A DNA stretch of 64,000 nucleotides from Trebouxia sp. TZW2008. Taxonomy: Eukaryota; Chlorophyta; Trebouxiophyceae; Trebouxiales; Trebouxiaceae. This document shows positions 37,501 through 47,700 of this stretch, one piece after another (positions within the stretch are counted from its first letter, which is position 1; each line of letters starts with the position of its first letter). The notes beneath the pieces were generated by a model, which saw only the letters and a program-made list of their open reading frames with translations, had not been told where the DNA came from and did not search any database. The stretch is from the NCBI GenBank assembly GCA_002118135.1, contig BDIU01000119.1:62001-126000 (forward strand), given 5' to 3'. The position numbers and the translations under genes were made by a program.

Positions 37501-40500
37501 AGCAGCAAGCTTGCTAGCTGCTCTGTTAGTAACATGACATACTTTGATGCTCATCAGCCTGGTGCAAGAATACTTGATTATGATACACAGCCTTCTGCCA
37601 TGCATGCAGATACCATCTTCTTGTCTGCAGTGACGCTATAAATTTGTTGTTGCAAAGGCATGAAGCGCATGACTCAACACCTAGATACCTGCACTGCTGG
37701 CAAGCTGATGCAGCTAATTGGGTCTTGCAAGTAATCAAGCATGAGCAGCAGGTGTTGATGTCCCATACCTGTTGCACAATAGTGCCAGCGTATATTGTGG
37801 ATGACTGGTTCCTGTCAGGATGATAGTCAGCAGCTGCATCTGGAATGAAGCTGCTCTTCCTGACTTGTGCAGCCTACATGACATCGCAAGCCTGTTGCAC
37901 ACCTTGGACGTGGCTTTCACAGTGCAATGCGGGCACAGTATGTTTTGCATGCGCATGACATCAGAAACCCATGTTGCATACCTTGACTGTGGCCTTGACA
38001 GTGCCATGCAGGAATAGTGTGGTTTGGAGAAAAGTTGTTGCACATGGATTCAGGCAGACTGCTTGAACTGTGTGGCAGCTGCTTAGCAGACAGTGCTGAG
38101 ATTTGACCAGCTGAGCTGCGATGAGCTGTGATGAGCTGTGCTGTTCTGTGCTGCCTTATGCTGGTAAAGTTGTGTATTAACATTCAAAAGCTGCAATTGG
38201 AAGTGCTGTCAATGTAGACCATGGTGTGCATTCACTACCACTGAGCCTGAGCTGAGTTGCGCTAAGCCACGGCTCACCACGCTGCTGTAATATCTGCTCA
38301 TGAGCAACCTACTGTGCTTGCTCATTTTGACACTAACATATGCGCCCCCTAGATTGCCTTCACCATTCGCTCCTTGCCACCTGCTGCATGTTGGCATTGC
38401 AGCAGCAGTGTCACACATGCAATACCAAAGCATGGAACCAAGTTGCTGGCACCACAGCAGCAGTCAGGAGACTGGCGGCAACTGAGTCCAAAGAAGTAAG
38501 GCAAGCAACAGAACATACTTCCCCAGAAAGCATAGCATCATTGACCAGGCACACAGCACGCAGCAGAACCATGTTGCACCTAGCTTGGCACCTTGGCAGC
38601 ACATGTGCATCAATGAGGACAGCATTGTATGCTGATGATCCCATCAGTCAACATTGCAATCCGTCAAGACAGCAGATTTACCTCCCCAGAAAGCATGGCC
38701 TCATTGACCAGGCATGCACCACGCAGCAGCAGCATGTCAAACATGGCCTTGCCACGCTGCAGAACCACAACGTCTCCAGGCACAAGCCGGTGTGAAGAGA
38801 TCGCTCTGACCCACTTGTCTTGCACCACAGGGATTAAGCAACGCTGGTTCACCAATGCCAGAATCTTGCTGTGCTGCTGAGACAGTGTGATGGTGAGGGT
38901 CATGATGGCTGCTACAGAGAAGCTGATGATTAGAATTGGGTAGAAGTAGCGCGCTCTGTAGATCAGGTAAGCCACCTCCAGATTCTGCGTGGAAATAACA
39001 AATTGTTATACAGTACATATACATACAGTGTACATGCAATGCATCATTGCATCTCTCATTTGCATGCTCATCTTGACTCGCAGCAACCTTACAATGAAGA
39101 AGCGAACTTGTAAGTGAGGCCAATAGCTGCCATTTCTGCATACACTGAAAATGCTTATATCTGGCATTGTGTTTCGACCAGCATGCGTTTGCCCCTACAT
39201 GCCCTGGCGAAGCTGACTCGCAAGTGAATAAGTAGTGCAAGCCAAGTACACAAAGAACAGGAATACATGATCCAGATGCTGATGCAACTCACACTGGACA
39301 TCCAAGCAGACAAGCAACAGCAACATGTACATGGCTGCTTGAACGGTGTGCACAAATCTTGAACCAGGCAACAGGTGCTCTATGCTGAGTACTGCTGACT
39401 CAAAGCCATCAGCCCGGTGATCCTGAACATCAAGCACATGATGCAAATGTACCTGAATGGCGAAGAAGACCCCAAGTGAGTGCTGTCCTACATCGCGGTA
39501 CATGACCATGCGCCGCGAGACATGGCGCTTGCTGGTGCCATACAGGCGCAACATGTCCCGCCGCAATTTGTGCTGCTCAAGATTGAAGATACGCCACTCA
39601 GCCCCTGCACAGCAAATGCCTCACCTTCGTACAGAGTTGCAATGACTTGAAATTTATGCATCTGCTCATTGTATGTTTTTGAGTACGCACATGTGCTTTG
39701 CATGATGTCTGTAAGCCTTCACATCTGTCATGATATAGCGCAGGCCATATCAACAATGCTGCATCAAAGCTGTAAGTCGCCAGATTGGTCTATCCATGCT
39801 TCTATATGCTGTACCTACTGTTTCAATGTAATGTAAAGCTTCAGAAGCTCTGTTGATCTCGTATGGCATGTGATCGGGCATGCCTGGCAACTGCTCAAAG
39901 CCATCTGTACCTGGCACATACGCTCAAAACCAGAGGAACAGCGGCATGAATACTGCTGTTTCAGTTTGCTGGCACATACACGTAAGATCGGAGAACAAGC
40001 CGGATGTCACCTGCTGTTTCAATGTTGCGTAGAGCTTCAAGAGCTCTGCCGATCTGCTGTGGCAGGTGATAGGGCATGCCTAGCATTTGCTCAAAGCCAT
40101 TTGATTCTGCTACATATGCTAAAGCCAGAGGACCAGCCGCATGTTTCAGTTTGCTGGCGCATACACGTCAGACCAGAGAAACAGTCAGATTTTACCTGCT
40201 TTTTCAATGTGGCGTAGGGCTTCAAGAGCCCTGCCGATCTGCTGTGGCAGGTGATAGGGCATGCCTGGAATTGGCTCAAAGCCATGCTTTTCTGGCACAT
40301 ACACATAAGACCGCAGGAACAGCCGAAAGCCACGCAGCTCTTGTGACTCTAACCCAGAGCTTGAGCGGCCCTGCATGGTTTGCAGTACTGATCAGGACAA
40401 ATGCTGATGCCTGCTCACTTGTTGCTGCGGGCCAGGGTCACATTATGCAGAGTGTTTAGACCTGATACCTCAGGGAGCCTATGTGCGCTGAGGCAAGAAC

Positions 40501-41253
40501 AGAACAGAACCGCCGCATCATAAGCAGCAACATAATCAGCATTGAAATGACATAGGGCACATGCTAGTTCATAACAGCAGCTGGACTGAGCACATGGGGT
40601 TGATCCTCAGACCTCTCAGCAATGCTTCATGCAGGTGTGCATCTTGTTGATCATGTCCAACCAAGTAGCATACAAATGCAGAAGATGCAATGCAGTAGGC
40701 AGCTCACCAGTGTGCTTTGCAGGATCTGCTTATTTGCCACTGATAGCCTGTGAACCTTCAGGAGCTGCCGCCGACCATCAAGAAGCTGTTTTGCAGCCAC
40801 AACAGATTGAAGGTCAGACACAGGAAGTATCAGCAGTGTTCTGCTTTTTGCGGTGGTGCCTTGCATTGCATCTTGCAGGAGGCAGGGCATAGACTTTGAG
40901 CATCTGTGCAGATGCAGCATTGCCGTGGTATTGCATAAAAAGTTACCCGGACTAGCACATATTGTGCCTGGCTCAAGGAACAGGGATGGAGAAGCTTGGC
41001 AGCCTGAAGAGGTGCGAGCCGCCCCAGTGACCATGTCAGGGCTCCAATGAATGGATGGCACACCACATTGTGAACAAGGTTCCCTGAACGGCGCCTATAG
41101 CCCAGGCAATTTTGCACAACCTGTAGTGTGATGGCAAAGGTCTCACTGTTTTGATGCGGTGTCTTCGAGGTGCTACGAGCAGCTCTGATTGCTCAAATCC
41201 TTGGGCAGTTCGAGCACCTTTTCAGTTTGTTCCGCCTCAGCATTATGGTTCAT
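25519..41253 (-). CDS. P5-type ATPase (ATP13A-like) with large insertion
   Basis: Nineteen exons join as one open frame of 1434 residues: 41218-41253, 40947-41120, 40708-40785, 40196-40370, 39453-39604, 38682-38984, 38044-38078, 37769-37811, 36828-36965, 35824-36120, 35322-35513, 34719-34949, 33690-33895, 32052-33390, 31291-31432, 29867-29975, 28363-28459, 27285-27488, 25519-25872. Landmarks: GYRRRSGN near the N-terminus as in P5 pumps, SSHRLVPGDVVVL and VNEAMLSGE (actuator), PPGLP in the M4 segment, the phosphorylated Asp in CFDKTGTLTH, MITGDYHHTAIAV, FSRMQPHQKG, and CGDGINDLAALSAADVGMAI. Exon 14 adds about 300 Ser/His/Gln-rich residues between MITGD and FSRMQP. P5B members export polyamines from lysosomes; P5A dislocates ER helices. 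PPxLP favours P5B, substrate unknown. The intron after 34719 has a GC donor. Exons 1, 7, 16 and 17 are the least certain. Confidence 0.85.
25930..26215 (-). repeat. Three copies of the last P5 exon's acceptor side
   Basis: Sequences matching GTCTGCTTCAAGCCACTGCTGGGACGACACTGGATTCTGCAGTC in whole or part recur at about 25937-25985, 26038-26090 and 26140-26195, upstream in the transcript of the intact exon 25519-25872. Spacing is about 105 bp. Confidence 0.85.
26570..27284 (-). repeat. Four copies of the P5 exon 18 donor side, higher-order duplicate
   Basis: Copies of the exon part coding AAHTMNAVFLSTRPWFTGG plus its GTGAGC donor and following intron lie at about 26570-26660, 26745-26830, 26930-27020 and 27105-27190, downstream of the intact exon 27285-27488. 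Intron fillers alternate between two types, so the whole reads as a ~361-bp double unit present twice (about 26632-26992 and 26993-27353) and almost identical, implying a recent event. Confidence 0.9.
27580..27860 (-). repeat. Two copies of P5 exon 18 acceptor side
   Basis: Copies of the acceptor and first codons (GCTCAG then AMAICLSACLVA; the second reads AMAICVSACLVASFDTMNRH) lie at about 27535-27660 and 27690-27800, upstream in the transcript of the intact exon 18. Confidence 0.85.
28232..28310. repeat. ATGAATGC-type microsatellite
   Basis: Degenerate tandem array of ATGAATGC/ATGCATGA units in a P5 ATPase intron, next to a decayed copy of exon 17's donor side (about 28150-28215, coding FFCDGSALSSMA). 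Confidence 0.8.
29200..29830. repeat. Intronic tandem array with assembly gap
   Basis: Units built from GATTGCATGATGACTGATACAGCAGTGG, AGACTGCTGA and GGCTTACTGTAGAAGACATG blocks repeat at about 120 bp, grouped in larger units of about 240 bp that are nearly identical on both sides of the gap. The array lies downstream of P5 exon 16. Confidence 0.9.
29578..29598. other. Assembly gap (21 N)
   Basis: Run of 21 N inside the near-identical array. The same sequence flanks both sides, so true repeat number and gap length are unknown. Confidence 1.
30010..30078 (+). repeat. Dispersed ~80-bp repeat, copy 2
   Basis: GGACCAGTTTGGTTGGAGAC, then TTGCTCCAGTACGTACC and TAGCTGGGCCTGCTGAGCC. Best preserved with the copy at 44905-44992. 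Lies in the P5 ATPase intron just upstream of exon 16. Confidence 0.7.
30886..31282 (-). repeat. Two 197-bp copies of P5 exon 15 donor side plus intron
   Basis: Units at 30886-31082 and 31083-31282 repeat the end of exon 15 (ALSTTHGSVAG) and the following ~150 bp of intron. They lie downstream of intact exon 31291-31432. A copy of that exon's acceptor side (GMMTMFCGYGINDLAALSS) lies upstream at about 31480-31562. Confidence 0.9.
33925..34190 (-). repeat. Two copies of P5 exon 13 acceptor side
   Basis: 33925-34045 and 34070-34185 repeat GTGATGGATGACTACAGC-like sequence through AGGTGTCATTCCCAACGTAA. Both lie upstream in the transcript of intact exon 33690-33895. Confidence 0.85.
34990..35230 (-). 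repeat. Copies of P5 exon 12 start and a CAGT-rich tract
   Basis: The exon 12 acceptor edge (GAGCATTTTGGCAACA then CTGCCTGTC-TGCAG) recurs at about 34996-35032 and 35071-35112, followed by a degenerate (CAGTCAGT)n tract to 35225. Confidence 0.8.
36178..36760 (-). repeat. Five-copy array of a P5 membrane-segment exon edge
   Basis: A ~118-bp unit starting about 36178, 36296, 36420, 36540 and 36658 repeats the acceptor and first ~60 bases of exon 10 (intact copy 35824-36120). The units encode related hydrophobic peptides such as VRLYAFALLLQLLLLIPYL, VRLYTFALVLDLLLLIPYL and VWLCAFAIVLQLLLLV. Each keeps a TGCAAGAAG or TGCAG acceptor-like sequence. Confidence 0.9.
36995..37430 (-). repeat. Three copies of P5 exon 9 acceptor side
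   Basis: Copies at about 37008-37130, 37195-37280 and 37335-37430 repeat the VWNPENNEDEVLVMVCRTG segment (second to fourth versions increasingly decayed). They lie upstream in the transcript of intact exon 36828-36965. Confidence 0.85.
38500..38590 (-). repeat. Copy of P5 exon 6 donor side
   Basis: Encodes LLRAVCLVNDAMLSGE followed by a GTATGT donor, versus LLRGACLVNEAMLSGE in intact exon 38682-38984. It lies downstream of the intact exon, with a broken frame before it. Confidence 0.85.
39855..40135 (-). repeat. Two copies of P5 exon 4 donor side
   Basis: 40018-40135 (GMPYHLPQQIGRALEALRNI) and 39855-39965 (GMPDHMPYEINRASEALHYI) repeat the second half of exon 4 with GTGACATCC/GTACAGC donor-like ends. 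They lie downstream of intact exon 40196-40370. Confidence 0.85.
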
Positions 41254-41782
41254 GGCACAACGCGCTCCTGCGTAACCCTGTAGCTGACATGCATGCTGTG
41301 CTCAGGTCTCAATTGGTATTGTCATGTGGCCTGACATTGGTCTGACGCTGTTTCGTTGAGATCAACATCAGCGACACTTCGATAGCGCCAATAGCTGCGG
41401 CATGTTGGACCGATCACTCCTGCCGATCGAGTGCATCTTTGCAATATGACTAACTTCCCAAGTCGTCCCAATCTCTCGAGGAACTTCCTGCTAATCAGAG
41501 TCATACGTTCCAAAGTTGCAGAAGGCACCTCAGACCTGAGGTGAAATGTCTCTCTCTCGTTCAAGCCTCACATTCACACAGCTCACAAGCTAACGCATCG
41601 GACTTCGTTCATATGCTGAATGCATAGTGTTACGCTCTGCAGTATGATATCATATGACGCATGCCATTCAGAAGACGAATTCAACTTAATGCATCTGGCA
41701 GGCCAATCCAGACCATGATGGTGACAAGCTGCAGATTGCATTCTGTGGTGATCTGTTGGCACCAGCGGGCTGTGCATGCACA
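41254..41782. promoter_or_regulatory. P5 ATPase upstream region / MOGS 3' region
   Basis: 529 bp between the MOGS stop (41783) and the P5 ATPase start (41253), both on the minus strand. CG-richer at 41340-41500, as at other gene starts here. No specific element was recognised. Confidence 0.4.
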
Positions 41783-44700
41783 TTAGTAAGTCTGCCCCGC
41801 TACAAGAACCAAAAGAGCTGTCCAGCCAGTAAAAGGACGGCTGCCCTTGCCATGACCATCAGCATCGTCATAGTTTTCCCACAGATACCCACTTTCCTGG
41901 TACACCTTCACCTAAAGCATCAACAGGCACGATGGAAAGCACACTCATCAGCAGTAATGGCACATCGTTGCATTACGTTATGCTTTTTGTCATGTCAATG
42001 CATTTATACTTGCCGTTGGTCATAACGAAGGTTTTGACACTGTATATGCAGAAGGAGAGGCAGCAGGGCAGACTGAAGCTCCCTGTTTGACGTGGCTCCA
42101 ATGATACCCATGCAAATCTGTTGAGCAGTTCTGCAGACTTATGCTTGCCATACATGCCGACTCTGCTGGATCAAACGACTGCATCACCTTTTCTTCAAGC
42201 CATCAAGAAGACCCTGGACAGTGACAGCGACAGCAACAGCAACTAGATATATCTGCATGGCTCACCAGATTGCGCAGCAAGTTATCCCTCAGCTCTGTAT
42301 GAAGCTGTTTCGCTTGACTGGCGTGGGGGCCGTCAGTCGTGCTGTAGAAATGCAGGGCTCTGAGTGCAAGGAAGTTGATGTTGCACCAGATAGGTCCTCG
42401 CCAATACGGCCCATCATGCTCAGTGTTGTAGGCATTGTGCATTGAGCTGCTCTTGCTCAACGACCTGGATATCACAACAACACCCCACTGAGTAACATGG
42501 AGTGTGCATGGCTGACAGTGGCCATCAGCCATGTTGTAGTGGTGCAGGGCTCTGAGTGCTAGGAAGTTGATGTTGCACCACACAGGTCCTCGCCAGTACA
42601 GCCCATCATGCTCAGTGTTGTAGGCGTTGTGCATTGAGCTGCTCTTGCTCAAGGACCTGAATGTTGTGACAACCTTCTGCCCAGCTTTGTGGGCGCTGTG
42701 CTTTGAGCTTGCTTTGCTGAGCGAGCTCAAACACGAACAGCCTCACGTTTGGTGTTGCAGGAGCTGTGCGTCAAACTGCTCATGCTCAGGGATCTAAATG
42801 ACGTGACAATCCCATGCTCAGTGTGGTAGAGATTGCTCATCGAACACTTCAAGGGCATGAAGCATGTGACAAGCACTGTCATTCCTGTCACAATGTGCAT
42901 TGAGCTGCTCCTGCCTAGTTAATGATGACAACCACAACTTTGATCAGTACGCTCTGGTTTGTAGGCCCTGGGCTTTTGGTCCTTTGTTGTAGGCATTGCG
43001 GACAAAATGGCTCTTGTTTGTTGACTTGAGTATTGCACCACACTAAAACTTGACTGCCATGCTTAGCTTTTTGCTACTGCAAGCAAGCTCATGGCAAGAG
43101 TTTGTGGACTTGTTGGTGGCTGATGGTCACAGAGTGCCAAAATTGGTGACTACCTTAGCCCAAAGGGTGTCCACAGCAGGTCAGGTTGATGCAGCAGGTG
43201 CAGCTGTTGCCCAAGCTCTGGACTGGCAGGGTCCAGGAGTGTCATCAAGAAGGGGAAGAGGCTCACATACCTACAGCAAGGTACCAGACACTCAGATTTC
43301 AAGGCCCATGTGAATGCAGTACCACCCAGTAGAACAAGCAAGCAGGTAAAATGTCACATGTGAACACCTGTCCAGCACATGAACTTTAGACCCTTATTAT
43401 GCATATGCAGACAAGAAGGGGGGGGAGCTAAGGAAGAGGAAGAGCAGACTGACCCAAAGTGAGGTACTAGCCGCAGTTTAGGAGGCTGTGATGACCTCAT
43501 CAGCTTCCGCTGCAAGGGCCCTTGGACAACACCTTGTGGCGTTCTGTACATCACATGCTGCAGCTTCATGGCATCTGTGTGATTGCCAAAGTCCAGAAAC
43601 TGCCCAGTGCTCTTGTCACAGTGCAAGTGCTTCAGGCTTGCAGTGTCCTCCAGCAAGCGTGCTGTCTCATCGAAGGGCTTCACCTAATCAAGGGAGCAAA
43701 CACAAGCTGATTGGGTCTGTATTTAGTCTATCATGTGCTGCAACTGCATGGCGTCTGTGTGATTGCCAAATGTCAGAACTTGTTCATTGCTTTTGTCATA
43801 GTGCAATTGCTTCAGGCTTGCAGTGTCCTCCAGCAAGCGAGCTGTCGCATCAAATGGCTTGACCTAAATAAAAGAGCAAACACAGGCCGGCTAGGCGGTT
43901 ACAGGAGAGTTGTTGTTTATGCCCCTTGATCTTGTTGTAGTGTGAGTGCTTGAATCTTGCAGTGTCTTCCAGCAGGTGGGCTGTCTCATCAAAAGGGTTC
44001 ACCTACGCAAGACATCAAATATATGCTGGCTCTTTTGTATGCTCCCTTGCGTGCAGTGACCTTGTGTGCCAGACGACTCAACCCATGCTTTCAAGCTCAA
44101 AACCTTGAGAGCTCCCCACAATGGAGTGGAAGGTTTGGCAATGGACTGCTTGGATGTGTGATAGAGAGGCCTGGCTTTAAGGCAGTTTGAAATTACTGCC
44201 TGTAGCGGCAAGGGCCTGAATGCGGTTGTGACAGCGGTATCTGATTTTGATGCACAGCGTTGTGAGTTCAGCTTTGATTTGCACTACTTTCTACTGTCGC
44301 GTGTTGCAGTTGCGTACAAATACCTGGCTGTGAGGCAGTTTGAGGTGGTTGCCTATTGTGGCAAGGGCCCTTGCAGCAAGGGCCATCCAGCAGCGCAGGT
44401 CCAAGTGGCGCTCATCCTCAGATGGATGCGACGCCCGTGGGAAGTCGTCCAACCCTGCAGCAACCCCACGCATGTAGCAATCATGAATCCCTTCAGCCCA
44501 TTTCGCATGCTGAGACCAAGCCAAAGGAGCAAGAACTCAGGGCGCCTTAGCTGATTGTGCACAAATGCAAGCACAGGAAACTCTCTGTGTAAGGACACTT
44601 GATGTAAGGACAATCTCGATGTAAGGACAAAGCCATTGGTATGCAAGCACTGAATTCTGACTGCATTCTTCCGAACGGTCTTGATGTAAGGACAGTTTTT

Positions 44701-47700
44701 GGTGACCAAAGCAGTCGTTACAAAGAGAGTTTACTGTAGACCAGCACCAGAGCTCAAAGTGTATGTTGGGTCTTGTGGCTTAGACTGTTCTGAAACGAGT
44801 GCTGGCAGGAGCCAACTGTCAGGCAATGCTGTATGCAGCAATGCAAAAGAGGAGAGAGCATGCGCTACAAGGCTACAATGCATGCACAGTTCAAATTGTT
44901 CAGGATAGCACAGGACCGAACTGGTTGAAGACAAGTGCTTGCTCCAGGACGTTCTCCAGCTGGGCCTGCTGAGCCTGTCTAGCACACGCCTAGAATGGAT
45001 TGAACAAAATGAAGGCTACAAGGCTTACGGACAGGTGAGTATTTTGACAGGTATCTTGACAGGTTGACAGGTGTATCTTGACAGGTGGCTTGACAGGTGC
45101 TGCCACACTCACCTGAGGCGAGTGTCTTGGGACTCAGCTCAATGAGGGAATTTGCGTCTTTGCCCTGCCACCGGTAGCATTGAAATTCATGGTTGGGAAT
45201 TCAGATGAAGCTCATAAGACTTGCAGTGTTGAAGCTTGTATATAGAGATGCAAGTATTGGGTTCAGCTTGATCATCAAATACAGAGTAACAGAACCGTCT
45301 GAGGTGAGTGCCCACTAACTACGCACAAACAGCAGCTGTTATCTGGTACAGTGATGACCAGATGACACCACTGGTACTAGGAAGTGAGTACAATGACTGA
45401 GGCGAGTGTATCACCTGAGGTGAGAGTCTTAGGGTTGAGCTCAGTGGGGGAGTTGGCATCTCTGCCCCGCCATCGGTAGCTTCCTGGCACAGGCCCGGCC
45501 TGGGTGGTATTGAACCAGGTGAACCAAGCTGACAACCTGGGAAATGCTGCACCAACACACAACAAAGTCAGCAGAATGAAAAACAAGTCAAGGACAATGT
45601 GTCCTGCACCTGCATGGCATGACTGGCGTTGAAGCAGCTGAACCAGGCTCATAACCTGGGAAGCGCTGCATCAATGCATGGAGTCATGCATACAATGCCA
45701 ATGACTAAGTTTTCGTTCAACAGCAGTGCATGGCCATACTGACAATGGCTGCATCGCCTGGCTGGAGTCATGAGGCGGAACAGGCTGACAACCTTGAGTT
45801 TGCCGCAGGAACATACAAAGTGAGTGGACTGACCAGACAGCTCAACCAAAGGAGGCGCATTGCATGACTAAGGTTTGCACCGGTGAATCAGGCTGACAAT
45901 CTGGAAAATGGTGCACCGTGTGCTCATCGCGGCAAAAGATGAAAAAGAGGTCGGTCCTGCTTGACCGGTGTCAAAGTGGGTGGGAGAGGTCAATGGCAAC
46001 ACTGCAACTGACTGCACGTTTTGATGCAGCCTTTCCTAGGGTGCCAGCTTGATTCCTCGCAAACGCTGCAACAAAGCAGGCAGGCTGCAACTAAGCATGC
46101 AGTCAGCAAAGCTGATGCCATTGACTTGACAACCGGCCAAATGGTGACAGGACTTGCGCCTGCAGTACAGTTGGCCGCAGAACTTCACCATGCTGATTTG
46201 GTCTGCATTGCCTGGCTGATGTTGAACCAGGCTGACAACTTTTGAATAGGCTGCAGCAATGTGCAGAATTAGTGAACAGAGTTGGACAATGGATGACAGG
46301 CAATGCCACTCTGCTCTGCTATAAACATCTGCACTGACTGTTTGCATCTGACACCAGACTGAGACCCGAGAACATGCTGTTGTGATGCGCAGCACACACA
46401 TGTCATTGCTGACATCAGACCAGTAGGCCCTAGCATTGCTCAGCAACAGCAGCAATATTGTCAGCACCATCTGCTGCAGTTGTACAGCAGAGTGTAAGCA
46501 CCTGCTTTCAAAAACTGCTCCTGATGTTGCATCTGCTCAGCAGTTTTGCCTGAGGCGCTGGCTAGCTGAGAGGCCATTTGAGCCAGCACTAGGAAGAGGG
46601 TGGGTGGGTTCGCGCTCGTAGGATGCTGCACTACGTACTCACTTGGAACTCTAGATTGCGCTTCAGCACCCAAGATCTGCCCAATCAAAGGTTTTCACAT
46701 ATTGCTCAACAGCATGACATGTAAAGCTAAAGAGCCTGCAACCCAAGACGGGTCTGAACGCAATATGTAGCAGTTGCATGACATGGACTGTTTGGAGGTT
46801 GTGCCATTCAGATCAAATACGGTGTAAAAATTTGCGGCATTGCATGCTGGAGTAGCATAGACAGTTGGGCTCAAGCTGAGCAGTTGCAGGCAGGAACATT
46901 GCTTTGTGACTATTACTCAACAGCAAGTGCAACTGATGGGCGCATTTCCGAAAACTTGTTGAAACCAGGCTATTACATATGAAAGGAAAAATGGTCAGCC
47001 AAATTGCTTCAGCATGATCAATGACGCCTGACTCAAAAAGAAAACTCTAGACATGTTTAGACCCTTGTGGTTTGCTTTCTGATCTCCATGGGTATTTATT
47101 TCTCTGTAAGTTTGTATGCATGCACCTGTTCCCTTGCTATCCAGCCCTGTTTGTTCATGAGGTCCAGCCAGTGCGCCACCATGTCACGGCTCATCTCAGG
47201 ATCCCACTTGCTGATCAGCAGCTGCATCCAGCAGAGCTGAGTCATGTCATGTCATGTCATGTCATCTCATCTCATAAAGTGCTCTGCTGCGCCCACCACG
47301 CCATGCAGACACGAATCATGTTCAGGCTTACCTCACTGCTTCCCAACATGAGTGACAAACACAAAATACGCAGTGCAACATGCATGAAGCCATGACATGC
47401 AATGCCAGATTCTGCACATCCAAAAATGCCAACAGCATAAAAACTTGCATGCAGCTGGAGCTGGGTCATGCCACGCCATGGACGGCATCAGCTGACCCGT
47501 GTAATTGCAGTTGACTGTGATCTCTGAATGTCAGCTTACTTGACGAAATCCTTCGTCCCACAAGAAATCCCTTGGGGAGCAGGATCTGCTAGGCACAGCA
47601 GTGAACGATGCTGCTTTAGGGCTAGACCCTGAACCCTGACCATTACCCAAAACTTAGATCATAGGCTCACCTGATGGAAGCCTTCATCCCACAAGAAACC

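Noticed and set aside
46640..46650. A GTGAGT donor inside MOGS exon 11
   Set aside because: The frame continues with [16 protein letters not shown], which is the conserved glucosidase I sequence, so the site is exonic.
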